Origin: Aeromicrobium sp. IC_218
GTDB lineage: Bacteria > Actinomycetota > Actinomycetes > Propionibacteriales > Nocardioidaceae
Assembly (NCBI RefSeq): GCF_004336805.1
Contig: NZ_SJXM01000005.1
Span: 124,001 to 188,000, forward strand
Reading direction: 5' to 3'
Length of the DNA stretch: 64,000 nt
In this document: piece after piece, positions 57,358-64,000 of the stretch
Layout: each line of letters begins with the position of its first letter
Numbering within the stretch: the stretch's first letter is position 1
Notes under the pieces: generated by a model
Databases searched by the model: none
What the model was told of the DNA's origin: nothing
What the model saw: only the letters and a program-made list of their open reading frames with translations
Made by a program: the position numbers and the translations under genes

Positions 57358-59199
57358 ATGCGCCGACCCTTCCTGGCCCTGACTGTGCTCCTCGCCCTGG
57401 TGTTCGGCGTCCTCGCGGGACCCGCCACGACCGCGACCGCGACCGCTGCGGACTCCACCGGCTCGATCTCGGGCACCGTCACGTACCCCGACGGTGACGT
57501 GACCACCGTGCAGGTCCGCGTCCTGGGTCCCGCCGGTGCACGCTGGCTCACCCTCGCCACGGTCCGACCGGACGCTGACGGGCGCTGGCGCCACGCAGGG
57601 CTTGCCCCGGGCCGCTACCGCCTCGGGTACGTGACCACGTCCGACGTGGTCGGCACCTTCTACCGCACGACCGCCGGGACGGTCTCGGACGTCACTGCCG
57701 CCTCGACCCTGACGGTGGCCGCCGGGTCCGACCTCAGCGCCGACGTCACGGTTCCCCTGGGCGGCGCGTTGAAGGTCACCCACGTCCACCCCGACGACGA
57801 GGCACCCAGCGCGCTGGTGGTGATGTCGCGGAGCGACGACGGCACCTGGAACCCGATCCGCACCGTGACGGCCGGCTCGGCGTCGACCACCGTCGCCGGC
57901 CTGGAGGCTGGAACGTACCGGCTCGGGGTGCGACGCAAGCCATCCTCGACCGGGGTGAGCTCCCCGGACCTCTTCTGGACACGGGATGGGCTCGTCGCGG
58001 ACGTCGCGGACGGCGACGACCTCGAGGTCGTGCCGGGCGAGGTCCTGGACGTCCCTGTCTCGCCCTTGACGCCACACGACCTCGTCCAGCCGCTCGTCCG
58101 CCCCACCGTGGTCGGCCTCGCGCAACCGGGCGGCACGCTGACGGCCACCGGCGAGCGGTGGCCCGCAGACGTCAGGGTCGTCGACCGACAGTGGTACCGC
58201 GCCGCCGGCAGCTCGCCCGCGACCGCCGTCCCGATCCCGGGACGGACCGGGACGGTCCTGCCCGTCACTCCCGACCTCGTGGGCTACCACGCCTTCCTCG
58301 TGACGACCCTGGGCGCTCCCGGCCGGGACCGCACCACCCACTGGACGACGGGCCAGCCGATCACGCAGCCGTTCGCGTCGGTTCCTCGGCTGACGGTCAC
58401 AGCTCCCCGGGTGGGCACCGACACCCGCGCCGTGCTGAGCGGGGCTTGGTCCTCGCCGCCGGCCCTGGTCACCTACCGCTGGACCGTCGACGGCGTCCTC
58501 AAGGGCTTCTCGCCGTCCTTCACCCCCGCACCGGACCAGATCGCGAAGACGCTCCACCTGGAGGTCACGGCCATCGACTCGTCCTTCCGCAGCGCCACCT
58601 TGCGGGCCAAGACCCTCGTGTCCGGTGGCCGCCGTGGGCTGAGGCAGCTCCCGGCTCTCAGGAACGTGCGAGTCGGGCTCGTCGCCCAGCTGGCGGAGGA
58701 CAGCTCCGGGACGTTCGAGTGGGTCCGAGGCGCCGAGAAGGCGCGGCGCACGTTCGAGTGGCTGCTCGACGGCAAGGTCGTCAGGGGCGCGGCCGGCCGG
58801 CAGTACCTCGTGCCGCCGGCCGCGGCCCATCGCCGCCTCACCGTCCGTGTCACCGAGTCCCTGCCTGGCTACGACGTCGCGGTCGCGACGACGAACGCCG
58901 TGGTCGTCCCGCGTGGATCGTTCGTCAGGCCGTGGCGGCCCTACATCGCCGGTCGATTCTCCCCCGGTCGCGTGATCCGTGCCGGCGCCAACGTGCACCC
59001 GGCACCGACCGGGTTCCGGTACCGCTGGTACCTCGACGGCAAGCCGATCCGCGGCGCGACCGGAAAGCGGCTCCGGATCACCAAGGCCATGAAGAACCGC
59101 GACCTGCGCGTCGCGGTCACCCCGATGCGTCCCGGCTACGAGGTGAGGGCGGTGCGCTCGAGACGGATCCGTGTCGACGGCGGCGGGTGGTGGCCGTGA
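57358..59199 (+). CDS. Secreted Ig-like repeat protein, tandem copy 2
   Basis: 613-residue exported protein that begins MRRPFLALTVLLALVFGVLA, nearly the same signal peptide as the gene before. Residues about 33-210 form two SdrD/carboxypeptidase-regulatory-like (CNA-B type) beta domains (GSISGTVTYPDGDVTTVQVR; APGRYRLGYVTT; AGTYRLGVRRK). Ig-like repeats with Y-x-W cores follow (VDRQWYRAAGSS, VTYRWTVDGVLKGF, RTFEWLLDGKVVRG). It ends in FRYRWYLDGKPIRGATGKRL then RITKAMKNRDLR. The stop overlaps the GTG of copy 3 (GTGA). The TACCCT box and leader copy those of copy 1, a sign of tandem duplication. Confidence 0.78.
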   Translation: MRRPFLALTVLLALVFGVLAGPATTATATAADSTGSISGTVTYPDGDVTTVQVRVLGPAGARWLTLATVRPDADGRWRHAGLAPGRYRLGYVTTSDVVGTFYRTTAGTVSDVTAASTLTVAAGSDLSADVTVPLGGALKVTHVHPDDEAPSALVVMSRSDDGTWNPIRTVTAGSASTTVAGLEAGTYRLGVRRKPSSTGVSSPDLFWTRDGLVADVADGDDLEVVPGEVLDVPVSPLTPHDLVQPLVRPTVVGLAQPGGTLTATGERWPADVRVVDRQWYRAAGSSPATAVPIPGRTGTVLPVTPDLVGYHAFLVTTLGAPGRDRTTHWTTGQPITQPFASVPRLTVTAPRVGTDTRAVLSGAWSSPPALVTYRWTVDGVLKGFSPSFTPAPDQIAKTLHLEVTAIDSSFRSATLRAKTLVSGGRRGLRQLPALRNVRVGLVAQLAEDSSGTFEWVRGAEKARRTFEWLLDGKVVRGAAGRQYLVPPAAAHRRLTVRVTESLPGYDVAVATTNAVVVPRGSFVRPWRPYIAGRFSPGRVIRAGANVHPAPTGFRYRWYLDGKPIRGATGKRLRITKAMKNRDLRVAVTPMRPGYEVRAVRSRRIRVDGGGWWP

Positions 59200-61001
59200 T
59201 CCGCCGATCCGCGCCCATCGCTCTCGTGCTGGCGCTGCTCGCGTCCGCGCTGGGCACGAGCGGCTCCGCGCAGGCCGCCGACCACGGCACGATGAGCGGC
59301 ACCGTGCAGCACCCGTCGGGCGACCCGACCAGCGTGCAGATCTCGATCCGTCATGCGTCCGGACAGCTGGTGCGCACCCTCCGCCCGCAGGCTGACGGAC
59401 GTTGGAGCGTCGTCATCGCACCCGGTACCTACCGCGTGCGGTTCGACCCGGCCTCCGGTGACCGCAGCACCCTGCCCCAGCACTGGGGTGGCACCACTCC
59501 CGCCGATCTGGTCGTCCGCGCCGGCGACGCGATCACCGGCATCGACGCTCGCCTCGAGGAGGCCGGACGCGTGACGGTGAACGTCGCGCCCGACCCCGAG
59601 GCCTCCGACCCCGTGCAGGTCCGCCTCGTGCGCGTCGACGACGGCGCCGAGGTGCCGACCGGCCTCGTCTCGCGTCGACTCCGTCCGGGTGGCTCCCACG
59701 TCTTCGACCAGCTCCCCGCGGGGACCTATCGCGCGCACGTGGATCCGCTCCCTGCGTACCTCGACGCCCTCGAGGACATCCTTCGCCTGTCGGCGCCGGG
59801 ATACCTCTGGCGGGACGCCGACGGTCGTCCCGACCTGACCGTGACCGCAGGCGGGCGGACGGCGATCCGGGTGTCCGCGCCCCAGCTCTCCGGCACGCCG
59901 AGCTTCCCGAGCGTGTACCTCCGGGAGCGGCACCGGGACGGGGTCTTCACACTCAGCACGGGGACGCCGCCGGCCGGCACGTCGGTCGTGTCCCGGCAGT
60001 GGTTCGCCGGTCGGGACGGCCTCCTCCCCCTCGCGGGCCAGGACGGCACGTCGTTCACCGCGCCGCCCGCGCTGCGCGGCCAGGACCTCACCGTCCGCCT
60101 CCTGCTGCGCGACCGCGCAGGGCGGGAATCAGCCCTCTGGTCCAATGCCGTGCCCGTCATGGACGTCGTCGAGTCCGCCGGCACCGTCACGCTGACCCCG
60201 GTCGTGGCCGATTCCCTCGTCCAAGCGGAGCTGAGCGGGACCTGGCCCCAGGTCTCCCACTACCTCTACCGGCTGTTCGTCGACGGACGCCTGATCGAGT
60301 CCAACGGCTACGCGGAGTTTCGCGTCCCTCGCGAGGCGGTGGGCAGGACGCTGACGATCGAGGTCGCTGCGGACGCGCAACGCGTCCGTCATGTCGCTCG
60401 AGCGTCAGCGGTGGTGCGGCCGGCCTCACGCCGCGTCGTCAGTCGCCCGAGTATCCGGGACGCCCGCGTCGAGAGCACCCCGCACCTGTCCAACGCGTGG
60501 GAGATCTGGAACCCGGTCCCGGACCTCAACTACATCACCCCCGACTTCCGGTTCCAGCGCCAGTGGTACCTGGACGGCAAGCCGATCGCCACGCCGCGCA
60601 AGCTCTCGTGGCGTTACGGCGGACGCCGCCTCCACGCGCGAGTCACGCTCACGCAGGCCGGCTACCGGACCGTCACGGTCGACACCCAGCCGGTCACGGT
60701 GCAGCTCGGGCGCATTTACTCCCAGGTCCGTCCCGACCTGAACACCCTGATGGTGAGCGTCGGCGACACCGTGCGCGCCTCGAAGGGCACGTGGAGCGTG
60801 CGGCCGAGGAGCGTGCGCTACCAGTGGTACGCCGACAAGAAGCCGATCAAGGATGCGTCGACCTCACGATTGAAGGTCACCAAGAAGCTGGCGGGCAAAC
60901 GGATCCGGCTGAAGGTGACCGCAGGCCACCCCGGCTACCGGTCGGCCACGCGCTGGTCGGACACCCTGCGGGTCAATCCTTGGTACCCCGGGCAGCGCTG
61001 A
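59196..61001 (+). CDS. Secreted Ig-like repeat protein, tandem copy 3
   Basis: 601-residue exported protein with signal peptide MIRRSAPIALVLALLASALG through about SAQA. It has the same order as copy 2: CNA-B-like domain first (GTMSGTVQHPSGDPTSVQIS; APGTYRVRFDP; PAGTYRAHVDP), then Ig-like repeats (VVSRQWFAGRDG, HYLYRLFVDGRLIES, FQRQWYLDGKPIATPRKLSW). It finishes with RYQWYADKKPIKDASTSRLK then VTKKLAGKRIRLKVT. No cysteines occur. The GTG overlaps the previous stop, so copies 2 and 3 are one mRNA. It ends 1 nt from the convergent marR stop. Confidence 0.78.
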   Translation: MIRRSAPIALVLALLASALGTSGSAQAADHGTMSGTVQHPSGDPTSVQISIRHASGQLVRTLRPQADGRWSVVIAPGTYRVRFDPASGDRSTLPQHWGGTTPADLVVRAGDAITGIDARLEEAGRVTVNVAPDPEASDPVQVRLVRVDDGAEVPTGLVSRRLRPGGSHVFDQLPAGTYRAHVDPLPAYLDALEDILRLSAPGYLWRDADGRPDLTVTAGGRTAIRVSAPQLSGTPSFPSVYLRERHRDGVFTLSTGTPPAGTSVVSRQWFAGRDGLLPLAGQDGTSFTAPPALRGQDLTVRLLLRDRAGRESALWSNAVPVMDVVESAGTVTLTPVVADSLVQAELSGTWPQVSHYLYRLFVDGRLIESNGYAEFRVPREAVGRTLTIEVAADAQRVRHVARASAVVRPASRRVVSRPSIRDARVESTPHLSNAWEIWNPVPDLNYITPDFRFQRQWYLDGKPIATPRKLSWRYGGRRLHARVTLTQAGYRTVTVDTQPVTVQLGRIYSQVRPDLNTLMVSVGDTVRASKGTWSVRPRSVRYQWYADKKPIKDASTSRLKVTKKLAGKRIRLKVTAGHPGYRSATRWSDTLRVNPWYPGQR

Positions 61002-61002
61002 C

Positions 61003-61479
61003 CTAGCCCTGGGCTGCCTCGGCGGCCTCGGTCGTGGCCTGGATCGCGCGGTGCAGGAAGCGTGTGACGACCTCGAGCTCGGCGTCGTCGAGGTCGTCCA
61101 CGACGACGCCCATGGCGTCGCCGAGCGGCTGGAACATCTCGCGCCCGTCGGTGCGGGCGCTCTCAGTCGGACGCACGATGGTGCGCCGGCGGTCGCGGGG
61201 GTCGGGCTCGCGCTCGGCGTGCCCGGACGCGACGAGGCGGTCGATCACGGTGGTGGTCGCGGACGGGGTCAGGCCGACCGCCCGGGCCAGCTCGCCGGGG
61301 CTCGTCGCCCGGCCGGCCATCGTGGCCTGCATGACCGCCAGCAGGGCGTGCAGGTCGCTGCGGTGAAGGCCTCGGCGCGCACCGGCCGCCTCGGCGTAGC
61401 GCTGCGCGGCGGCGGAGAACGCCTGCAGCAGCATCACGACCTGGCGGCGCTGGTCGGGGAGGTCGGCGGGCATCGTCAC
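61003..61479 (-). CDS. MarR-family transcriptional regulator
   Basis: 158-residue winged-helix regulator. GLHRSDLHALLAVMQATMAG and SPGELARAVGLTPSATTTVI with DRLVASGHAEREPDPRDRRR form the DNA-binding part and wing (D-P-R-D-R-R). The dimerisation helices lie at both ends. The GTG at 61479 is chosen since a TAGACT -10 box ends 7 nt before it; an ATG two codons later is the alternative. It is divergent from an MmpL exporter gene across 23 nt with back-to-back -10 boxes and a palindrome at the start of mmpL. It is the likely repressor of that exporter. Confidence 0.9.
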   Translation of the reverse strand: MTMPADLPDQRRQVVMLLQAFSAAAQRYAEAAGARRGLHRSDLHALLAVMQATMAGRATSPGELARAVGLTPSATTTVIDRLVASGHAEREPDPRDRRRTIVRPTESARTDGREMFQPLGDAMGVVVDDLDDAELEVVTRFLHRAIQATTEAAEAAQG

Positions 61480-61486
61480 GACCGTC

Positions 61487-61496
61487 AGTCTAGTAT
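61487..61496. promoter_or_regulatory. Back-to-back -10 boxes of the marR-mmpL divergon
   Basis: Plus strand TAGTAT (61491-61496) ends 6 nt before the mmpL ATG. Minus strand TAGACT (61492-61487) ends 7 nt before the marR GTG. The two hexamers share 2 bp, so only one polymerase can sit here at a time. Both messages would be leaderless. Confidence 0.65.
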
Positions 61497-61502
61497 CGCC
61501 GC

Positions 61503-63584
61503 ATGACTTCTTTCGATCATCGAACGAATTCGCGCGTCCCCTTCGTCCACCTCGTGGGCCGCAAGCGTTCGATCCTCGTCGTGCTGGCCGCGCTCGTCGT
61601 GTCCGTCCTGGTGATCCTGTTCGCGCCCGACCCGGTGGAGGGAAGCGGGGCCGGCTCGAACCTGCCGGACGGCGCCGAGTCCGCACTGGCCAAGAAGGCC
61701 GCCGCCGAGCTGCCCGGCTCCGAGGACGCCCCGGCGATCGTGGCGTTCTCGCGCGACGGCGAGAAGCTGAGCGGCCAGGACCTCGCCGCCGTCGCCGCCC
61801 TGCGCGAACCGCTCGCCGACCTCGGCGAGGCGAGCCCGCCCGTCCCGTCCGAGGACGGCACCCTGGCGCTGCTCGCGATCCCCCTGCCCGGCGACGTCTC
61901 CAACGACGAGAACGCCGACAACGTCCAGGAGCTGCGCGACGTCGTCGCCGACGGGACGCCCGAGGGCGTCACCGCCGAGGTCACGGGCGGCCCTGCGGTC
62001 CAGGCCGACCTGGGCAAGGTCTTCGACGGCGCCGACACCCGCCTGCTCGCCGTCACCGCGGGCGTGGTCGCGCTGCTGCTGCTCATCACCTACCGCAGCC
62101 CGTGGCTGTGGCTCGTCCCGCTGACCGTCATCGGCATCGGCGACCGGGTCGCCGCGGTGTCGCTGAACTACGCGTCCCAGCTGCTCGACAAGCCGATCGA
62201 CGGCTCGATCACCGGCATCACGTCGGTGCTGGTCTTCGGCGCGGGCACGAACTACGCCCTGCTGCTCATCGCCCGCTACCGCGAGGAGCTGCGCCGCTAC
62301 GACGACCGCCGCGACGCCATGCGCCACGCGGTGGGCGCGGCCGCCCCGGCCATCCTCTCCAGCTCGGGCACCGTGGCCCTCGCGCTCGTCGCCCTGACGC
62401 TCGCGGAGTCGCCGTTCGTCAGCAGCATCGGCGCCGCCGGCGCGCTCGGCATCGTCGTCGCCGTCCTCTACGCCCTGGTCGTGCTGCCCTCGGCGATGGT
62501 GCTGCCCGGCCGGTGGCTGTTCTGGCCGTTCGTCCCCCGCCAGGGCCAGGAGGGCAAGGAGTACAGCGGCCTGTGGGGCCGGCTCGGCACCGGCGTCACC
62601 CGGCGCCCGGCGATCGTCCTGGTCGTCAGCCTCGCCGCGCTCGTCGCCATGGCCCTGCCGCTGCTCGGGCTCAAGACCGGCCTCGGCCAGAGCGAGCAGT
62701 TCCTGGACGAGCCGGAGTCGATCTCGGCGCAGAAGACCCTGTCCGAGGGCTTCCCCGGCGGCCTGTCGTCCCCCACGACCGTCGTGACGTCCGCCGACCG
62801 GGCCGAGGACGTCGCCGCGGCGGCGAAGCAGGTGGACGGCGTCGACGACGCGACCGTCCAGCGTCGCGACGACAGCGCTGCGGAGATCTCGGTGACCCTG
62901 GCCGCGGACCCCGGCACCGACGAGAGCCTCGACACCATCCGTGACCTGCGCACCGCCCTGGACGACGTCGACCCGGACGCCCTGGTGGGCGGCGCGGACG
63001 CCGAGGACATCGACGAGCGGGCGACCGCCGCCGACGACCGTGCGCTGCTGATCCCGATCGTCCTGGGCGTGGTGCTCGTGATGCTGCTGGTGCTGCTGCG
63101 CTCCGTCGTGGCGGCGCTGCTGCTGGCCGCCACGACGGTGCTGAGCTACCTGTCCGCGCTGGGCGTCGGCTGGCTGGTGTTCCAGGGCCTCGGCTACTCG
63201 GCCATGGACGTCAGCACGCCACTGCTGGCCTTCATCTTCCTGGTGGCGCTGGGCGTCGACTACAACATCTTCCTCACGGCCCGCGCCCGTGAGGAGACGG
63301 CCGCGACCGGCGACGCCACCGACGGCATCGTCCGTGCCCTGGCCGTCACCGGCGGCGTCATCACCAGTGCGGGCATCCTGCTCGCGGCCGTGTTCACCGT
63401 GCTCGGCGTCCTGCCGCTCGTGCTGCTCGCCCAGCTCGGCGTGGTCGTGGGCTTCGGCGTCCTGCTCGACACCCTGCTGGTGCGCAGCGTGGTCACGCCG
63501 GCCCTGGTCGCCGTCACCGGTCGGTGGTTCTGGTGGCCGAACCGTCTGTCGAAGCAGCACGCCGAGGGCGCGCACGCCGCGTGA
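61503..63584 (+). CDS. MMPL-family transporter (RND superfamily)
   Basis: 693-residue proton-driven exporter with two MMPL halves, each with one N-terminal helix, an extracytoplasmic domain and five more helices. The second helical bundle of the first half shows SVLVFGAGTNYALLLIARYR; that of the second half shows FIFLVALGVDYNIFLTARAR, the family's functional Asp-Tyr pair. Substrates of relatives are lipids, siderophores or drugs. The ATG has a -10 box 6 nt away and no ribosome site. The first codons overlap the palindrome thought to bind the MarR protein. The last 71 nt overlap the convergent permease gene. Confidence 0.92.
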   Translation: MTSFDHRTNSRVPFVHLVGRKRSILVVLAALVVSVLVILFAPDPVEGSGAGSNLPDGAESALAKKAAAELPGSEDAPAIVAFSRDGEKLSGQDLAAVAALREPLADLGEASPPVPSEDGTLALLAIPLPGDVSNDENADNVQELRDVVADGTPEGVTAEVTGGPAVQADLGKVFDGADTRLLAVTAGVVALLLLITYRSPWLWLVPLTVIGIGDRVAAVSLNYASQLLDKPIDGSITGITSVLVFGAGTNYALLLIARYREELRRYDDRRDAMRHAVGAAAPAILSSSGTVALALVALTLAESPFVSSIGAAGALGIVVAVLYALVVLPSAMVLPGRWLFWPFVPRQGQEGKEYSGLWGRLGTGVTRRPAIVLVVSLAALVAMALPLLGLKTGLGQSEQFLDEPESISAQKTLSEGFPGGLSSPTTVVTSADRAEDVAAAAKQVDGVDDATVQRRDDSAAEISVTLAADPGTDESLDTIRDLRTALDDVDPDALVGGADAEDIDERATAADDRALLIPIVLGVVLVMLLVLLRSVVAALLLAATTVLSYLSALGVGWLVFQGLGYSAMDVSTPLLAFIFLVALGVDYNIFLTARAREETAATGDATDGIVRALAVTGGVITSAGILLAAVFTVLGVLPLVLLAQLGVVVGFGVLLDTLLVRSVVTPALVAVTGRWFWWPNRLSKQHAEGAHAA
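61512..61524. promoter_or_regulatory. Probable MarR operator within the first codons of mmpL
   Basis: TTCGAT-C-ATCGAA is a perfect 6+1+6 palindrome, 9 nt past the mmpL ATG and upstream of the marR -10. A bound MarR would block mmpL elongation and cover the -35 region of its own promoter. Confidence 0.6.
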
Positions 63585-64000
63585 CGGCGTAGGCGACGAG
63601 CGCCAGCGCGAGCACGACGAGACCGGGCAGCACCGACCCGGCCGGCTGCGTCCAGCCGAGCAGCAGGCACCCGGCGAGGCCGGCGACGGGCACCGCCCGT
63701 CGCCGGCCTCGCCGCGTCCGGACCGTGAGCGCGGCCGCGTTGGCGACGGCGTAGTAGAGCAGCACCCCGAAGGACGACGCGCCGACGACCGTCCCGAGGT
63801 CGCCGACCAGGACGAGCACCACCACCACGACGGCGATGCCGGCCTCGGCCGGCCGCGGGACCCCGTGCCGCGCGTCGACGCCGGCCAGCGTCCGGGGCAG
63901 GTGCCCGTCGCGCGCGAGGGCCAGCACCGTCCGCGAGACGCCGAGCAGCAGCGCGAGCAGCGCGCCGCCGGCCGCGAGGGCAGCCGCCGTGCGCACCACG
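63514..64000 (-). CDS. Amino acid permease, APC family (C-terminal part)
   Basis: The gene enters from beyond the window's right edge; about 162 C-terminal residues are visible. The segment ALLLGVSRTVLALARDGHLP with RTLAGVDARHGVPRPAEAGI is the typical inner loop after TM8 of APC-superfamily permeases. It is followed by four hydrophobic helices (near 54-70, 72-92, 105-120, 124-140) and an Arg-rich tail. The substrate cannot be named. Its last 71 nt lie antisense to the mmpL 3' end, so mRNAs of the two genes overlap tail to tail. Confidence 0.82.
   Translation of the reverse strand, partial: VVRTAAALAAGGALLALLLGVSRTVLALARDGHLPRTLAGVDARHGVPRPAEAGIAVVVVVLVLVGDLGTVVGASSFGVLLYYAVANAAALTVRTRRGRRRAVPVAGLAGCLLLGWTQPAGSVLPGLVVLALALVAYAVTRRARPRRAASTDGSATRTTDR

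Overview
The window is very GC-rich DNA from an actinobacterium. Pointers are mycothiol synthase (MshD), a Nudix/histidine-phosphatase MutT1-type protein, a DUF222/HNH (13E12-type) gene, Streptomyces-style PHO boxes, a gene pair for 10-methyl branched fatty acids, an AfsR/SARP-type regulator, many GTG starts and many apparently leaderless genes. A member of the Nocardioidaceae (Nocardioides/Aeromicrobium-like) fits best, but this is inferred from gene content only. There is no integrase, transposase, CRISPR array or phage module; the window reads as chromosome.

Layout. 1-11 kb: end of an acyl-CoA carboxylase gene and mshD, then a phosphate block: ppk1, mutT1, pstSCAB, and on the other strand a DUF47-pit pair. 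Three PHO boxes (tandem 11-mers) mark ppk1 and the pst region. 11-17 kb: a six-gene minus-strand locus with a TasA/camelysin-like secreted protein, its SipW-type signal peptidase, a four-repeat Ig-like surface protein with the same kind of signal peptide, a small membrane protein, and an OmpR-type response regulator with its histidine kinase. Two promoter regions in this locus carry the same array of four GTGGA-like boxes spaced exactly 11 bp; this is the most interesting signal in the window. 17-28 kb: MOSC protein, GAF histidine kinase, tRNA-Lys, a large secreted alpha-L-rhamnosidase with catabolite-type operators, a chemoreceptor, two tandem secreted paralogues and a cold-shock gene. 28-32 kb: leaderless arsR plus an AHSA1 gene, a YhhN membrane protein, an exonuclease, small membrane proteins and an M15-like cell-wall peptidase.

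32.5-38.5 kb: a complete mnh/mrp cation/proton antiporter operon (A-B fusion, C, D, E, F, G) with every junction overlapping. 38.5-51.7 kb: serine hydrolase, exonuclease III, a PhzF-ASCH fusion, a protein kinase divergent from an ECF sigma factor, a SARP/ATPase regulator, a NudK-like Nudix gene, the tmsB/tmsA lipid pair, pirin and a small zinc peptidase. 51.8-54.8 kb: tRNA-Glu, gluQ, tRNA-Asp, an M20 dipeptidase and tRNA-Phe. 54.8-64 kb: a DUF222/HNH gene, three tandem secreted Ig-like proteins, a marR-mmpL divergon and the end of an amino acid permease.

Recurring themes: (i) -10 boxes 6-7 nt before start codons (leaderless mRNAs) at eight or more genes; (ii) dispersed GC-rich inverted repeats with the core CCTGAGCCTGTCGAAGG, one of them inserted in frame inside the HNH gene; (iii) strong GC-hairpin terminators, several shared by convergent genes. 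No stretch longer than about 225 bases lacks a gene; the larger gaps hold the promoters, operators and terminators listed.
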